Origin: Cellulomonas sp. Root485
GTDB lineage: Bacteria > Actinomycetota > Actinomycetes > Actinomycetales > Cellulomonadaceae
Length of the DNA: 64,000 bases
Assembly (NCBI RefSeq): GCF_001426705.1
Contig: NZ_LMFC01000001.1
Span: 1,029,102-1,093,101 of the forward strand
Direction of reading: 5' to 3'
Shown here: piece by piece, positions 33,001 to 41,085 of the stretch
Layout: each line of letters begins with the position of its first letter
Numbering within the stretch: the first letter of the stretch is position 1
The notes under the pieces: generated by a model
What the model saw: the letters and a program-made list of their open reading frames with translations, nothing else
What the model was told of the DNA's origin: nothing
Database searches by the model: none
Translations under genes and position numbers: made by a program

Positions 33001-34260
33001 AGCCGCCGTGACGGCTGACGCGGCGTCCACGATGCCGGCGCCGTAGTAGGGATCGAGTCCCTTCGGCCCGGCGTCGCGCGCGGTCGTCGTCAGCCGGTCC
33101 TCGATCTGGGCGGGCGTCAGACGTGGGTCCTGGGCCGCGACGAGTGCGGCGGTGCCGCTGACGGAGGGTGCCGCGAACGACGTCCCGGAACCGGCCTCCC
33201 AGGTGTAGTAGCCGCGCGGCCCGACGATCATGAACCCGGGTGCCGCCAGCGAGACGGAGTCGCCCCAGCTGGAGAAGTCGGTGAGCGCCCCGAAGTCGTC
33301 GGTCGCGGACACGGAGAGCAGACCGTCGATCTCCGGCGCGTACGCCGCGGGGTACTGAGGTGCGTCCGTCCCCTCGTCGCCCGCCGCGGCCACGACGACG
33401 ACGCCGGCGGAGACGGCCGCAGCGATCGCGTCCCGCAGCATCGGCGAGGGCGCGGGGCCGCCCAGGGACAGGTTGATCACGTCGGCGCCGTGGGCGACGG
33501 CCCAGGTGATGCCCGCGACCACACGAGAGTCCGGCGCCTCTCCGTCGGTATCGAGGATCCGGACCGGGAGGACGGAGGCGCCGGGGGCTGCACCGACGGA
33601 ACCGCGGAAGTCGTCGGCGGCGGCCGCCACCCCCGCGACGACGGTGCCGTGGCCGACGGAGTCGATCACGTCCGTGTCGCCGTCCACGAGGTCGGTGCCG
33701 GCGAGAAGGCGACCATCGAACTCGCTGTTCGCGGTGACTCCCGTGTCGAGGATCGCGATCGTGGCGCCCGCCCCGGTGCTCTCGTCCCAGGCTCGCGCGA
33801 GTCGCATGAGGTCGAGGTACGGCTCGCGGCTGTAGTCCCTCACCGGGTAGGCCGGCCCGCTCGCCCGGCGGATCGGGTCGAGCTGGACGTCCGCGATCGC
33901 GGGGTCGGCCTCGAGCTGGGCGACGACCGTCGACGGGTCGGCGCCCTCGACCTCGACCGCGAGGAACCCGGTACCCGCGATCGTGGACTGCCCGGACGCG
34001 CCCGCGCTCTCGATCGCCGATCGCCGGTCCGACGGACTCGTCCGGTCCGCGAAGCGCACCAGCACGTGGTCGGTGGAGTAGTCGTGGTCGCTCGGCGCAG
34101 GCAGCTCGACCTCGTCGAGCCCGTACCGGTCAGAGCCCGGCGCGGCTGTCTCCGAAGGCTGGGGTGCCGGTGTCGCAGCACCCGCGGGGCCGACGCCGGC
34201 CCCGACCAGGGCGACGAACGCGGTGGCGGCGATGATGACGGGTGCGTGAGGGCGGCGCAC
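30100..34260 (-). CDS. Secreted subtilisin-like (S8) protease with FG-GAP propeller and three C-terminal repeats
   Basis: A 1386-residue exoprotein. GTG at 34260 follows AGGAG and begins a signal peptide (VRRPHAPVII..., cut near AGA-AT). A propeptide-like region to residue 130 precedes the S8 domain with Asp172 (AILDTGV), His204 (GHGTVVAG) and Ser361 (GTSFAAP). The oxyanion-hole position, normally Asn, is Asp295 (AAAGDEG). Then come a PPC-like beta domain (about 450-560), FG-GAP/VCBS-type repeats (about 570-890) with D-x-D-x-D calcium loops, an Ig-like Big_5 unit (about 905-1000) and three roughly 125-residue repeats opening PVRVLDTRxGTG and ending GYY. No LPXTG anchor is seen. Confidence 0.9.
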   Translation of the reverse strand: MRRPHAPVIIAATAFVALVGAGVGPAGAATPAPQPSETAAPGSDRYGLDEVELPAPSDHDYSTDHVLVRFADRTSPSDRRSAIESAGASGQSTIAGTGFLAVEVEGADPSTVVAQLEADPAIADVQLDPIRRASGPAYPVRDYSREPYLDLMRLARAWDESTGAGATIAILDTGVTANSEFDGRLLAGTDLVDGDTDVIDSVGHGTVVAGVAAAADDFRGSVGAAPGASVLPVRILDTDGEAPDSRVVAGITWAVAHGADVINLSLGGPAPSPMLRDAIAAAVSAGVVVVAAAGDEGTDAPQYPAAYAPEIDGLLSVSATDDFGALTDFSSWGDSVSLAAPGFMIVGPRGYYTWEAGSGTSFAAPSVSGTAALVAAQDPRLTPAQIEDRLTTTARDAGPKGLDPYYGAGIVDAASAVTAALPSRAAVAVAVDRAPADPGPDDDTSSNAQPLPVDGAEATLSPEGDVDWYTFTAPERGWYRFTAEAEEADHSSYVATSLAPLIEVRDADGNVLPTYDPSVYPPAARVVVAAQHAGAELVVGVSNANGSAAVEHYELRATADPGALFESTTMSVSPNPGALAVGDVDGDEVPDAVTIADAGYIRDVPVLLVLRGLGDGHLAAPEQLAVPGGVARAGNVQLADLDGDVDADLLAPSTQGYEVFLQSDGRLVHALTIPTQGAGTIGRAHDVDGDADIDLVLDEPGTARMLVMLNDGTGTFAAGPPVPRTLGDFAVGDLTGDGLADVAAYDELIVQQPGGTWAESLTLSWLVSGGPIAIGDVTGDGLADLVRSSHFDVVVEPQLAGGGFGSPQKYRFSNDELVIADIDADGRLDVVARDAGASKLGVLFQQADGSLGTPVESWWSGWPSYGTDNLQIADLDSDGDLDVAATGWNSIATLRQNRLDAPPLSTAWVNGITPTAHTAGVDTRPTVQIAFDRDLDPASMTPTSVRLIDAVSTLDAPATRTYDAATRTVSVVPSAPLTAGSHYAVTLSGVRDTSGASMTGAARTWFTVAAGADRYTPIDPVRVLDTRYGTGLEWPGPAESGEQLELDLSYLPADTTAVVLNVTAASPSSFGNVRVFPSGTGTIPRVSNLNVVPGVDQPNLVTVAVGPELSVTLLAEATATDLIADLAGYYSPGGATAFEPVAPVRVMDTRDGTGAPRGALGGGQWVDLQVTGSHGVPSDAAAVVLNVTGTQVTGATHVRVYPAPGAGEDQIPPDVSNLNLTPGRDQPNLVTVKVGDGGRIRFFTPVASTFLIADLAGYYTSTADHGFVAIAPIRLADTRTGLGIGSTLTKGSTSTLAVGGTAGVPADAVAAVLNVTGVHPRGITHVRTFPTTVPATVPDISTINLVPGRDEANLAVVKLGAAGKVGFFPATADVDLVVDVGGYFRR

Positions 34261-34526
34261 GACTCTCCTGAGTGCTCGGACGTGCACTCCGTGAACCGTC
34301 GGGCGAGGCCGCCGAGGCAACGAGCATGGTGCTCGGACAGGAAAGTGCCGCGCGACGGTACCTGAGCCTGAAGGTCTCCTCCGAACGGGTGACCGTTACG
34401 CCCGCCTTCTGCCCCCCGAACGGCGCAGTCCCGGCCGAGGTCGACGGTCGACCGCGCGCTCGAGCAGTGGCCTGCCGGTGTGGCCGGACGCCACCCGGAG
34501 TGCCTCGGTAGGGTGTGCGGTGCCTC

Positions 34527-34600
34527 GGGGCAGTAGCTCAGCCGGTCAGAGCAGCGGACTCATAATCCGTCGGTCGTGGGTTCAAGCCCCACCTGCCCCA
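34527..34600 (+). tRNA. tRNA-Met (anticodon CAT)
   Basis: 74 bases; acceptor GGGGCAG with CTGCCCC, D arm GCTC/GAGC, anticodon stem GCGGA/TCCGT around CTCATAA, T arm GTGGG/CCCAC. The first acceptor pair G-C marks it as elongator rather than initiator. A CAT anticodon could also be tRNA-Ile with lysidine-modified C; sequence alone does not exclude this. Confidence 0.88.
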
Positions 34601-34611
34601 CCACCTCCCGA

Positions 34612-34632
34612 GCGCTCCGGTCGCCGGAGCGC
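34612..34632 (+). terminator. Terminator after tRNA-Met
   Basis: Nine-bp perfect stem GCGCTCCGG/CCGGAGCGC with a 3-base loop, 11 bases past the tRNA, followed by CCCTCTCCT. Likely ends the tRNA transcript before the DUF1206 gene. Confidence 0.7.
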
Positions 34633-34674
34633 CCCTCTCCTGTCACGATCAGCGCCGGGGGTCGACGCGAGGAG

Positions 34675-35472
34675 ATGACGACGGTGACGACGAGTGGCAC
34701 GGCGAACGCCCAACGGTCCTGGGAGCTGGCGGCGCGGGCGGGGTACGCGGTCAGCGGTGTGCTGCACATCCTGATCGGTGTGCTGGCCCTGCGGGTGGCC
34801 TTCGGGAACGGCGGGGAGCAGGCAGACCAGTCCGGTGCGCTGAGCACGATCTCCAGCACCCCGTTCGGCGCACTGGTCCTGTGGTTCTCGGTGGTCGCGT
34901 TCCTCGCGCTCGGCGCGTGGCAGGTGGCGAAGGCGATCCACGGGAGCTTCGGCTCGAACGACACGGGGGAGCGCGCCAAGGCCGTCGGGCGGGCGGCCGT
35001 CTACGTCGCGCTCGCCTTCGCGGCCCTCAGCTTCGCGCGCGGTGGTGGCTCCGACGCGTCGACGCAGACGGCGGACATGACCGCGAAGCTGATGGGGGCC
35101 CCGTTCGGTCGGGTGCTCGTCGGCGCGGTCGGTCTCGCGATCATCGGCGTCGGCATCTACCACGTCTACAAGGGGTGGAAGAAGAAGTTCCTGGAGGACC
35201 TCCAGCGGCTGCCGTCCGGGACGGCGGGGCCCGTCGTCACGCGGCTCGGGATGCTCGGCTATGTGGCCAAGGGCGTGGCGCTCGGCATCGTCGGTGTGCT
35301 CTTCGTCACCGCCGCGGTCACCGCCGATCCGTCGAAGTCGACGGGTCTGGACGGGGCCCTGCACACCCTGCGCGCACAGCCCGCAGGGGTCATCCTGCTG
35401 GTCATCGTCGCTTTGGGGTTCGTTGCATACGGTGTGTACTCGTTCGTCCGTGCCCGATATGGCCGTATCTAA
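34675..35472 (+). CDS. DUF1206 membrane protein
   Basis: A 265-residue integral membrane protein made of three repeated two-helix units, the DUF1206 pattern: first unit AARAGYAVSGVLHILIGVLAL, second VGRAAVYVALAFAALSFARG, third RLGMLGYVAKGVALGIVGVLFV. Each unit keeps a G-Y/G-V-A/S-x-G turn. Function of the family is unknown. The ATG has GAGGAG too close; GTG three codons later (34684) is a possible alternative start with better spacing. It lies between tRNA-Met and the riboswitch-bldC unit. Confidence 0.9.
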   Translation: MTTVTTSGTANAQRSWELAARAGYAVSGVLHILIGVLALRVAFGNGGEQADQSGALSTISSTPFGALVLWFSVVAFLALGAWQVAKAIHGSFGSNDTGERAKAVGRAAVYVALAFAALSFARGGGSDASTQTADMTAKLMGAPFGRVLVGAVGLAIIGVGIYHVYKGWKKKFLEDLQRLPSGTAGPVVTRLGMLGYVAKGVALGIVGVLFVTAAVTADPSKSTGLDGALHTLRAQPAGVILLVIVALGFVAYGVYSFVRARYGRI

Positions 35473-35509
35473 ATCACCCGTTTGCGCGCGAATCGTGCGG
35501 CGGAGGTTG

Positions 35510-35538
35510 TTGCACAGACGTCCAGTTTCGGGCATAGT
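35510..35538 (+). promoter_or_regulatory. Predicted promoter of the riboswitch-bldC transcript
   Basis: TTGCAC (35510-35515), 17-base spacer, CATAGT (35533-35538): a fair vegetative -35/-10 pair. The start would fall near 35545, exactly where the riboswitch begins. It lies in an A/T-richer stretch than its surroundings. Confidence 0.65.
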
Positions 35539-35543
35539 TCCTT

Positions 35544-35627
35544 TTGTCAGCGACAACGGCAAACCCGCTGCAAGGCGGGGACGCAAAGCCACGGGGCCTA
35601 CAGGGCCAGCCGAGCTACCGAACGACA
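35544..35627 (+). promoter_or_regulatory. Cyclic-di-GMP-I (GEMM) riboswitch
   Basis: The conserved GEMM core is present in order: ACAACGGCAAACC, a stem CCGCT/GGCGG closed by a GCAA tetraloop, the invariant GGGACGCAAAGCC, a second helix with CCTA, and AGCCGAGCTACCGA. The 5' and 3' ends (TTGTC and GACAG) can close P1. It ends 11 bases before the bldC start codon and holds no terminator stem of its own, so ligand would act on translation start or on mRNA stability. Confidence 0.9.
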
Positions 35628-35638
35628 GGAGATTCATC

Positions 35639-35857
35639 ATGGCTGTTACCACCACGGACGCCCCCCTCTCGCAGGGTGCCCTGCTCACGCCGGGCGAGGT
35701 CGCCGTTCTGTTCCGCGTCGACCCGAAGACGGTCACCCGCTGGGCCCAGGCCGGCAAGCTCTCCGCCGTCCGCACCCTCGGCGGCCACCGCCGTTTCCAC
35801 GAGTCCGAGGTGCGTTCGCTCCTCACCGGCGTTCCCACGCAGCGCACGGCGGAGTGA
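35639..35857 (+). CDS. bldC: BldC-type MerR-like DNA-binding protein
   Basis: A 72-residue protein that is one winged HTH: LLTPGEVAVLFRVDPKTVTRWA, GKLSAVRTLGGHRRFHESEV. This is the single-domain BldC architecture, which in Streptomyces binds direct repeats cooperatively and controls timing of development. AGGAG lies at about -10, inside the 3' end of the cyclic-di-GMP riboswitch (ACAGGAGATTC), so the ribosome site could be masked or freed by ligand. A strong terminator follows the stop. Confidence 0.93.
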   Translation: MAVTTTDAPLSQGALLTPGEVAVLFRVDPKTVTRWAQAGKLSAVRTLGGHRRFHESEVRSLLTGVPTQRTAE

Positions 35858-35878
35858 GCTCACTCTCCACAGCATCGA

Positions 35879-35917
35879 AGAAAGCCCTCCGCGCTCATTG
35901 AGCACGGGGGGCTTTCT
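35879..35917. terminator. Bidirectional terminator between bldC and arginine deiminase genes
   Basis: AGAAAGCC (35879-35886) pairs with GGCTTTCT (35910-35917), and the inner bases also pair around an ATTG loop with one bulge. A-rich on one side and T-rich on the other, so it can end transcription from both convergent genes. Confidence 0.88.
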
Positions 35918-35924
35918 GCATTCT

Positions 35925-37163
35925 TCAGACGGCGTCGCGGCTGATCGGGCAGGTCATGCAGTGGCCACCGCCGCGCCCGCGGCCCAGCTCCGCCCCGCGG
36001 ATCTCCAGCACCTCGATGCCGGCGGCCCGCAGCAGGGAGTTCGTGGTCGTGTTGCGGTCGTACGTGAACACGACGCCCGGCTCGACGGCGACCGCGTTGT
36101 TGCCGCTGTCCCACTGCTGGCGCTCGGACGCGTACACGTCCCCACCGGTCTCGATCGCCCGCAACCCGGGCAGCCCGAGCGCGCCGGCGACGACATCCAC
36201 GAACCGGGCCGAGCCCTCGTCGGTCAGGTGCACACGACCACCGTCGGCCGGGCGCAGGGTGAACGAGTGGATGGCGTCGACGATCTTCGGGTAGAGGGTC
36301 ACCACGTCGCGGTCCGCGAACGTGAACACCGTGTCGAGGTGCATCGCCGAACGCAGCCGGGGCATCCCGGCGACGACGACCTGCTCGGCGGCCCCCTGGG
36401 CGAACAGCGCCGCCGCCAGCTGGGTGATGCCCTGCCGTGAGGTCCGTTCGCTCATCCCGACGAGCACGGTTCCGTTGCCGACGGGCATGACGTCGCCGCC
36501 CTCGATGGTCGAGCGGCCCCAGTGCTGCTCCGGGTCGCCCCACCACACGGTGGAGTCGACGAACGCCGGGTGGAACCGGTAGACGGCCTTCATGAGCAGC
36601 GTCTCGTCGTGCCGTGCCGGGAAGTACAGCGGGTTGAGAGTGACGCCTCCGTACAGCCAGCAGGTGGTGTCGCGCGTGTACAGGGTGTTGGGCAGCGGGG
36701 GCATGACGTACTCGCGGGCGTCGGGCGAGTACTCGGCGAGTGCGAAGTGGTCGTCGTCGAACCCGCCGGTGATGTCGACGGTCGCCAGGCCGCCGATGAG
36801 GAACTCGGCGAGCCGGCGGGGTTCGAGCCGCTCGAGGAACTCGCGGGTGTCGTCGAGAAGCTCCAGGCCGACGTCGTCGGGCACGATCTTGCGGTCCAGC
36901 AGCCAGTCGCGCGCGCCCGGGACCGCCATCGTCTCGGCCAGTACGTCGTGCAGCTCCAGCACCTCGACGCCGCGCGCCCGCAGCTCCGCGACGAACGCGC
37001 GGTGGTCACGGATCGCGTTCTCGACCCAGAGCACGTCGTCGAACAGGAGGTCGGAGGCGTTGGTCGGGGTGAGCCGCCGGTGCGCCAGCCCGGGCTCGCA
37101 GACGAGCACCCGGCGTAGGCGACCGACCTCGGAGTGCACGCCGTTCGGTGGGTCGGTGGGCAT
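35925..37163 (-). CDS. arcA: Arginine deiminase
   Basis: A 412-residue enzyme hydrolysing arginine to citrulline and ammonia. Guanidinium-group-modifying motifs are clear: [14 protein letters not shown] at the start, [14 protein letters not shown], the [10 protein letters not shown] and [12 protein letters not shown] segments carrying catalytic Asp/His, and the nucleophile Cys402 in [12 protein letters not shown] at 37163 ([14 protein letters not shown]) matches the family start. Partner genes (ornithine carbamoyltransferase, carbamate kinase, antiporter) are not adjacent, so it may act alone in acid or nitrogen stress. Shares the bidirectional terminator with bldC. Confidence 0.95.
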   Translation of the reverse strand: MPTDPPNGVHSEVGRLRRVLVCEPGLAHRRLTPTNASDLLFDDVLWVENAIRDHRAFVAELRARGVEVLELHDVLAETMAVPGARDWLLDRKIVPDDVGLELLDDTREFLERLEPRRLAEFLIGGLATVDITGGFDDDHFALAEYSPDAREYVMPPLPNTLYTRDTTCWLYGGVTLNPLYFPARHDETLLMKAVYRFHPAFVDSTVWWGDPEQHWGRSTIEGGDVMPVGNGTVLVGMSERTSRQGITQLAAALFAQGAAEQVVVAGMPRLRSAMHLDTVFTFADRDVVTLYPKIVDAIHSFTLRPADGGRVHLTDEGSARFVDVVAGALGLPGLRAIETGGDVYASERQQWDSGNNAVAVEPGVVFTYDRNTTTNSLLRAAGIEVLEIRGAELGRGRGGGHCMTCPISRDAV

Positions 37164-37183
37164 CGCGGCGGCTCCCGGTCGGC

Positions 37184-37726
37184 TCAGTGCACGGTGGCGA
37201 GTACGGCTGCCCTCACGTCCTCCAGGGTGCGCTCGGGCTGGAAGACCAGCCACTCGAGCCCCGCCAGGAGGGCTGCGCCGAACAGGGCGGCAGCTGTCAG
37301 GGACGCATCGCGGTCCGGCCAGGTCTCGGCGACGACGACGGCGAACGTGCCCATCGACTCCTCGCGCACGAGCCGGATGGAGTCCTGCCAGCTGCGGCCG
37401 GTCCGGAACGTCTCGGCGACCATGAGCTTCGCGAAGTCGGGGTGCGCACGGATCTGGGTGAGCAGCTCGCTGACCAGCGCCTCGAGCGCGTCGCGGCCGT
37501 GCAGGCCGTCCGAGGCTGCGCGCAGCGCCGCGGTGAGCCGGGCGACGCCCTCGGTGATGATCGCCTCGAACAGGCCCGACTTCGACCCGAAGTTGTAGAA
37601 CACGCTGCCTTTGGCCACCCCGGCCGCCGACGCGATGTCGTCGACGGACGTGGCCGTGAACCCGCGGTCGGCGACCAGCGAGAGCGCGGCCTCGACGATG
37701 TGGTCCCGCGTGGCGGTCGTACGCAT
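37184..37726 (-). CDS. TetR family regulator of the YhgE/Pip operon
   Basis: A 180-residue repressor with N-terminal HTH ([34 protein letters not shown]) and a helical ligand-binding domain. It is the last gene of the ABC ATPase-YhgE/Pip-TetR unit, 13 bases after the membrane-protein stop. A perfect ACTGAC-TG-GTCAGT palindrome just before the first gene of the unit is its probable operator, giving self-regulation. Confidence 0.92.
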   Translation of the reverse strand: MRTTATRDHIVEAALSLVADRGFTATSVDDIASAAGVAKGSVFYNFGSKSGLFEAIITEGVARLTAALRAASDGLHGRDALEALVSELLTQIRAHPDFAKLMVAETFRTGRSWQDSIRLVREESMGTFAVVVAETWPDRDASLTAAALFGAALLAGLEWLVFQPERTLEDVRAAVLATVH

Positions 37727-37739
37727 GGCCGTCAGCCTC

Positions 37740-39740
37740 TCAGATGCTCAGCGCGGGGTGCAGACGCGCCACGGTCCAGGTCCGCAGGCGCCCCGCCTTC
37801 CACGCGGTCACCGCCAGCGACGCCACCGAGACACCCACCAGGTAGGCGACGGCGGTCCACAGCCGCGCGTCCGGCGTGCCCGTGATCAGGCTGCGCAGGC
37901 CGCCGACGGCGTAGGTCATGGGCAGCACGTGGTGGATCGCCTGGAAGAAGGCGGGCGTGGTCTCGACGGGGTAGGTGCCGCTCGCCGACGTGATCTGCAT
38001 CATGAGCAGCGCGATCGCGGCGACCTTGCCCGCCGCGGAGCCGAGCACCGACAGGAGCATCTGCTGCACGGCCAGGAACGTCGCCGTGACGAGGAGCAGG
38101 AACGCGACGGTCCCCACCGGGTGCCCGATGCTCAGGCCCAGCCCGAACCCCACGACGCCGACCAGGAGCAGCACCTGACCTGCACCGATGACGAGCGACG
38201 GGAGGTAGCCGGCGAGCGTGACCCGCCACCCGGACGCGGGTGTCGCGAGCGCGCGGGTGGGCAGCGGGCGCAGGAGCAGCCACGTGATCAGACCCCCGAC
38301 GAAGAGCGCCAGCGGGATGAACAGAGGGGCGAACCCTTCGCCGAGGCTCGCTGCGGGGGCGACGTCGTCGTCGTCGATCGCCACCGGGGTGGCCAGGGCG
38401 TCGGCACGCGCGGTGCGCTGGGCGGCGGTGTCGTCCGGGATCTGCGACGCGCCGTCGGTCAGCCCGTCGGCGAGCTGCTGGGCGCCGCCGCCGAGCCGGC
38501 CGGTGCCGTCGGCCACCTGGGCGGCTCCGTCGGCGAGCGTCGCGGTGCCGGTCGCCAGCGACGCCGAACCCGCGGCGAGGGTGTCGGCACCGGCGGCAGC
38601 CTCGCCGGCGCCCGAGGCGAGGGCCGACGCGCCGGAGGCCGCCGTGGCCGAGGAGTCGGCGAGCGTGGCGAGCCCGGTACGAAGCGTCTGCGCGCCCGCG
38701 GCGGCCTGCGCGGAGCCGGCGTCGAGCGCGTGGAGCTGGTCCGTCATGGCAGAGATCGCCGCTGCGTCGGGCAGGTCCGCGCCGCCCAGCCCCGCCAGGA
38801 GCGCCGCAGCGTCCGGGTCGCCCGCGGTCGCGCGAGCGGTGAGGTACGCACCGACCTGCGACAGACCGTCGGTGAGTGCGGGCAGCTCTCCTGCCAGGGC
38901 GTCGACCTGCTGGGTCGCGGCGTGCACCCCGTCGGCGACGGCCTGCGTGCCCGTGGCCAGGGAGCTGCTCGCATCCGCTGCGGTGTGCGCGCCGTCCGAC
39001 AGCTGCGCGGTTCCCGACGACAGCCGGTCCGCTCCGCCCGCCACCGCTCGGACCCCGTCATCGAGCGTCGCCGCCCCGGCGGCGAGCTGAGCGGCGCCGT
39101 CCCGGGCGTCGGTCGCGCCGTCGGCCACCTGGTCGGCGCCGTCCCCGAGCTGCTCGGACGCGTCGCGCAGGGACACCGCGCCGTCGGCGGCCTGCAGCAT
39201 GCCGTCGCGCGCCGACCCGAGCCCGACCAGCACCTGGTCCACGGCCTGCTCGCCGGCGGTCGCCGCGACACCCTCACGGACGTGGTCCATGGCAGAGCGG
39301 CCGAGGGTGGTGCCGATGAAGGAGTTGGCGTCGTTGTAGGTCACGTCGATCTGCGCGGCGGTCGGCTCGTCGCCGCCCGCCGACACGAGCGCGGCGGAGA
39401 AGTCGGCGGGGATCGTCACCGCGAAGTAGTAGTCGCCGTCGCGCACGCCCTCGGCTGCGTCGGCGGCGTCGGTGACCACCCAGTCGAGCGCGGCGCCGTC
39501 GGTCAGCTCGTCGGTGAGGTCCTGGCCCGCGGTGACCGGGGTGCCGTCGCGGTCGGCGCCGGCGTCGGCGTTCACCAGGGCGACGGGCATCGCGTCCAGG
39601 TGCCCGGTCGGGTCCCAGAACGCCCAGAGGTACAAGGCGCCGTACAGGAGCGGGACCAGCAGCATCGCGGCGACGGCGAGCCGGGGGAGGCGTCCGCGGC
39701 CGAACCGGCGCAGCTCGGTGCCGGAGGTGAGCGAGAGCAT
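37740..39740 (-). CDS. YhgE/Pip-domain membrane protein
   Basis: A 666-residue ABC-2-like protein. One N-terminal TM (PRLAVAAMLLVPLLYGALYLWAF) leads into a large extracellular region. The first part is the YhgE/Pip N-terminal domain (VALVNADAGADRDGTPV, YYFAVTIPADFS). The second (about residues 175-450) is a long run of Gly/Ala/Ser-rich ALxxGxxxLxxG repeats, probably a coiled stalk. Five TM helices end the protein (LALFVGGLITWLLLRPL onward). Relatives include phage-infection protein and type VII-like ESX/EsaA proteins. Cotranscribed with the ATPase gene upstream and TetR downstream. Confidence 0.92.
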   Translation of the reverse strand: MLSLTSGTELRRFGRGRLPRLAVAAMLLVPLLYGALYLWAFWDPTGHLDAMPVALVNADAGADRDGTPVTAGQDLTDELTDGAALDWVVTDAADAAEGVRDGDYYFAVTIPADFSAALVSAGGDEPTAAQIDVTYNDANSFIGTTLGRSAMDHVREGVAATAGEQAVDQVLVGLGSARDGMLQAADGAVSLRDASEQLGDGADQVADGATDARDGAAQLAAGAATLDDGVRAVAGGADRLSSGTAQLSDGAHTAADASSSLATGTQAVADGVHAATQQVDALAGELPALTDGLSQVGAYLTARATAGDPDAAALLAGLGGADLPDAAAISAMTDQLHALDAGSAQAAAGAQTLRTGLATLADSSATAASGASALASGAGEAAAGADTLAAGSASLATGTATLADGAAQVADGTGRLGGGAQQLADGLTDGASQIPDDTAAQRTARADALATPVAIDDDDVAPAASLGEGFAPLFIPLALFVGGLITWLLLRPLPTRALATPASGWRVTLAGYLPSLVIGAGQVLLLVGVVGFGLGLSIGHPVGTVAFLLLVTATFLAVQQMLLSVLGSAAGKVAAIALLMMQITSASGTYPVETTPAFFQAIHHVLPMTYAVGGLRSLITGTPDARLWTAVAYLVGVSVASLAVTAWKAGRLRTWTVARLHPALSI

Positions 39741-39749
39741 GACGAACCT

Positions 39750-40433
39750 TCAGAGGGTGGGGGCGGAGACGGGCAGGACGGTCCAGCGGGTGCCGACGGC
39801 CTCGTCGGGGTCGGCGCACGAGGCGACGACCGTGAGGTCGGTCCCGGCGTTCCCGGCGAGTGCGTCGAGCCGGTCCCAGACGGTGCGGCGTCGGGCGCGG
39901 TCGTGCACCTGGTCCACGTCGTCGACGACGAGCAGCCGGGGTCGCTGCGCCATCGCCAGCGCGATCCGCAGCAGGAGCGCCTCGACCTCGTCCAGATGCC
40001 AGACGACCGTGTCGACGCTGGGGAGCGGCAGGTCGCCGAAGACCGGAGCGAGCACGCGGTCGACGACCGCCTGGTCGGCGCGGGGTGCCCGCCGGTACCA
40101 GGGTGCGAGCCAGGCGAGGCGCTCGCGTACGTGGTCGCCGACCGTCACCGAGTCGTCGAGCTCGTCGATGCCCGTGAAGCCGGCCAGCGCGACCTGGCGC
40201 TGCGTGAGCGTCCGCTGCGCCGGCAGCCGGTGGCCCAGGACGACGAGGTCGGACGCCGGGTCCGGCACCATCCGACCCGCGAGGGTGAGCAGCAGGCTGG
40301 TCCGCCCGGCGCCCTGCGGTCCCTGGACCAGGGTGAGGGTCCCGGCGGCGATCTCGAGGTCGACCGGCCCGAAGACGGGTCCCCGCTCGCCGTGCAGCTG
40401 CAGGGCGAGCGCGGTCACGGCGGGTGCGGTCAC
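39750..40433 (-). CDS. ABC-type ATPase with degenerate nucleotide-binding motifs
   Basis: A 227-residue cytosolic partner of the YhgE/Pip protein. The Walker A position reads GPQGAGRTS, with Arg in place of the invariant Lys. The signature region is VVWHLDEVEALLLRIALAMA, without LSGGQ. Walker B is RLLVVDDVDQ, with Asp where the catalytic Glu is expected. Hydrolysis is therefore doubtful, and it may bind nucleotide or act structurally. GTG start has GGAG eight bases ahead and follows a TetR-type palindrome. It begins the three-gene unit. Confidence 0.85.
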   Translation of the reverse strand: MTAPAVTALALQLHGERGPVFGPVDLEIAAGTLTLVQGPQGAGRTSLLLTLAGRMVPDPASDLVVLGHRLPAQRTLTQRQVALAGFTGIDELDDSVTVGDHVRERLAWLAPWYRRAPRADQAVVDRVLAPVFGDLPLPSVDTVVWHLDEVEALLLRIALAMAQRPRLLVVDDVDQVHDRARRRTVWDRLDALAGNAGTDLTVVASCADPDEAVGTRWTVLPVSAPTL

Positions 40434-40446
40434 GACGTCTCCTTAA

Positions 40447-40460
40447 ACTGACTGGTCAGT
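40447..40460. promoter_or_regulatory. TetR-type operator upstream of the ATPase-YhgE-TetR operon
   Basis: ACTGAC-TG-GTCAGT, a perfect 6-bp inverted repeat, ends 14 bases before the GTG of the first gene. The position overlapping a leader or -10 region suits repression by the TetR protein encoded last in the unit. Confidence 0.75.
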
Positions 40461-40590
40461 ACAAAGTACGCCTGGAGCGGGTCCGGTGCACCTGCCGGGG
40501 CTGTCGTCCTGCTCACACTGGGCCGTCGGGACGGGGCGCGGGGTCCCGTCCCCGCCTCGCCGGCGGGCACGCCGTGCGAGGATCGTCCGC

Positions 40591-41079
40591 ATGGCCATGC
40601 GAGAGATCCGGACCGTCGGGGACCCCGTCCTGCGCACCCCCTGCGACCCGATCACGACGATCGACGACCGCGTGCGCGGTCTCGTCGACGACCTTCTGGA
40701 GACCGTCGACACCGAGGGGCGCGCCGGCCTGGCCGCGAACCAGATCGGTGTCAGCCTGCGGGCGTTCTCCTGGAACATCGACGACGAGGTCGGCTACGTG
40801 CTCAACCCCGTGATCGTCGAGCTGTCCGAGGACGAGTACCAGGACGGCGACGAGGGCTGCCTGTCGGTTCCCGGCCTCTGGTACCCGACCCACCGGTCCT
40901 GGTACGCGCGGGTCGTCGGCACGGACCTGGACGGCAAGGAGGTCGTCGTCGAGGGCGTCGAGCTCATGGCCCGCTGCCTCCAGCACGAGGTGGACCACCT
41001 CGACGGCATGCTCTACCTCGACCGCCTGGAGCGGTCCGTGCGCAAGAAAGCCATGCGCGCCATCCGCGACACGCTGTAG
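40591..41079 (+). CDS. def: Peptide deformylase
   Basis: A 162-residue metalloenzyme that removes the formyl group from new proteins. The three canonical motifs are present: [15 protein letters not shown] (metal Cys) and QHEVDHLDG (HExxH zinc/iron site). Tail of basic helix [15 protein letters not shown] at 40591 (MAMREIRT) was taken; ATG at 40597 is equally plausible. Other peptide deformylases may exist elsewhere in the genome, as actinobacteria often have several. Confidence 0.96.
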   Translation: MAMREIRTVGDPVLRTPCDPITTIDDRVRGLVDDLLETVDTEGRAGLAANQIGVSLRAFSWNIDDEVGYVLNPVIVELSEDEYQDGDEGCLSVPGLWYPTHRSWYARVVGTDLDGKEVVVEGVELMARCLQHEVDHLDGMLYLDRLERSVRKKAMRAIRDTL

Positions 41080-41085
41080 ATCGCT

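Noticed and set aside
34527..34600. Initiator tRNA-fMet
   Set aside because: The first acceptor bases pair (G-C) and the anticodon stem lacks the three G-C run typical of initiators.
37611..40451. 946-codon + strand frame opposite the YhgE/Pip operon
   Set aside because: Low-complexity Arg/Gly-rich translation mirrored from the minus-strand genes.
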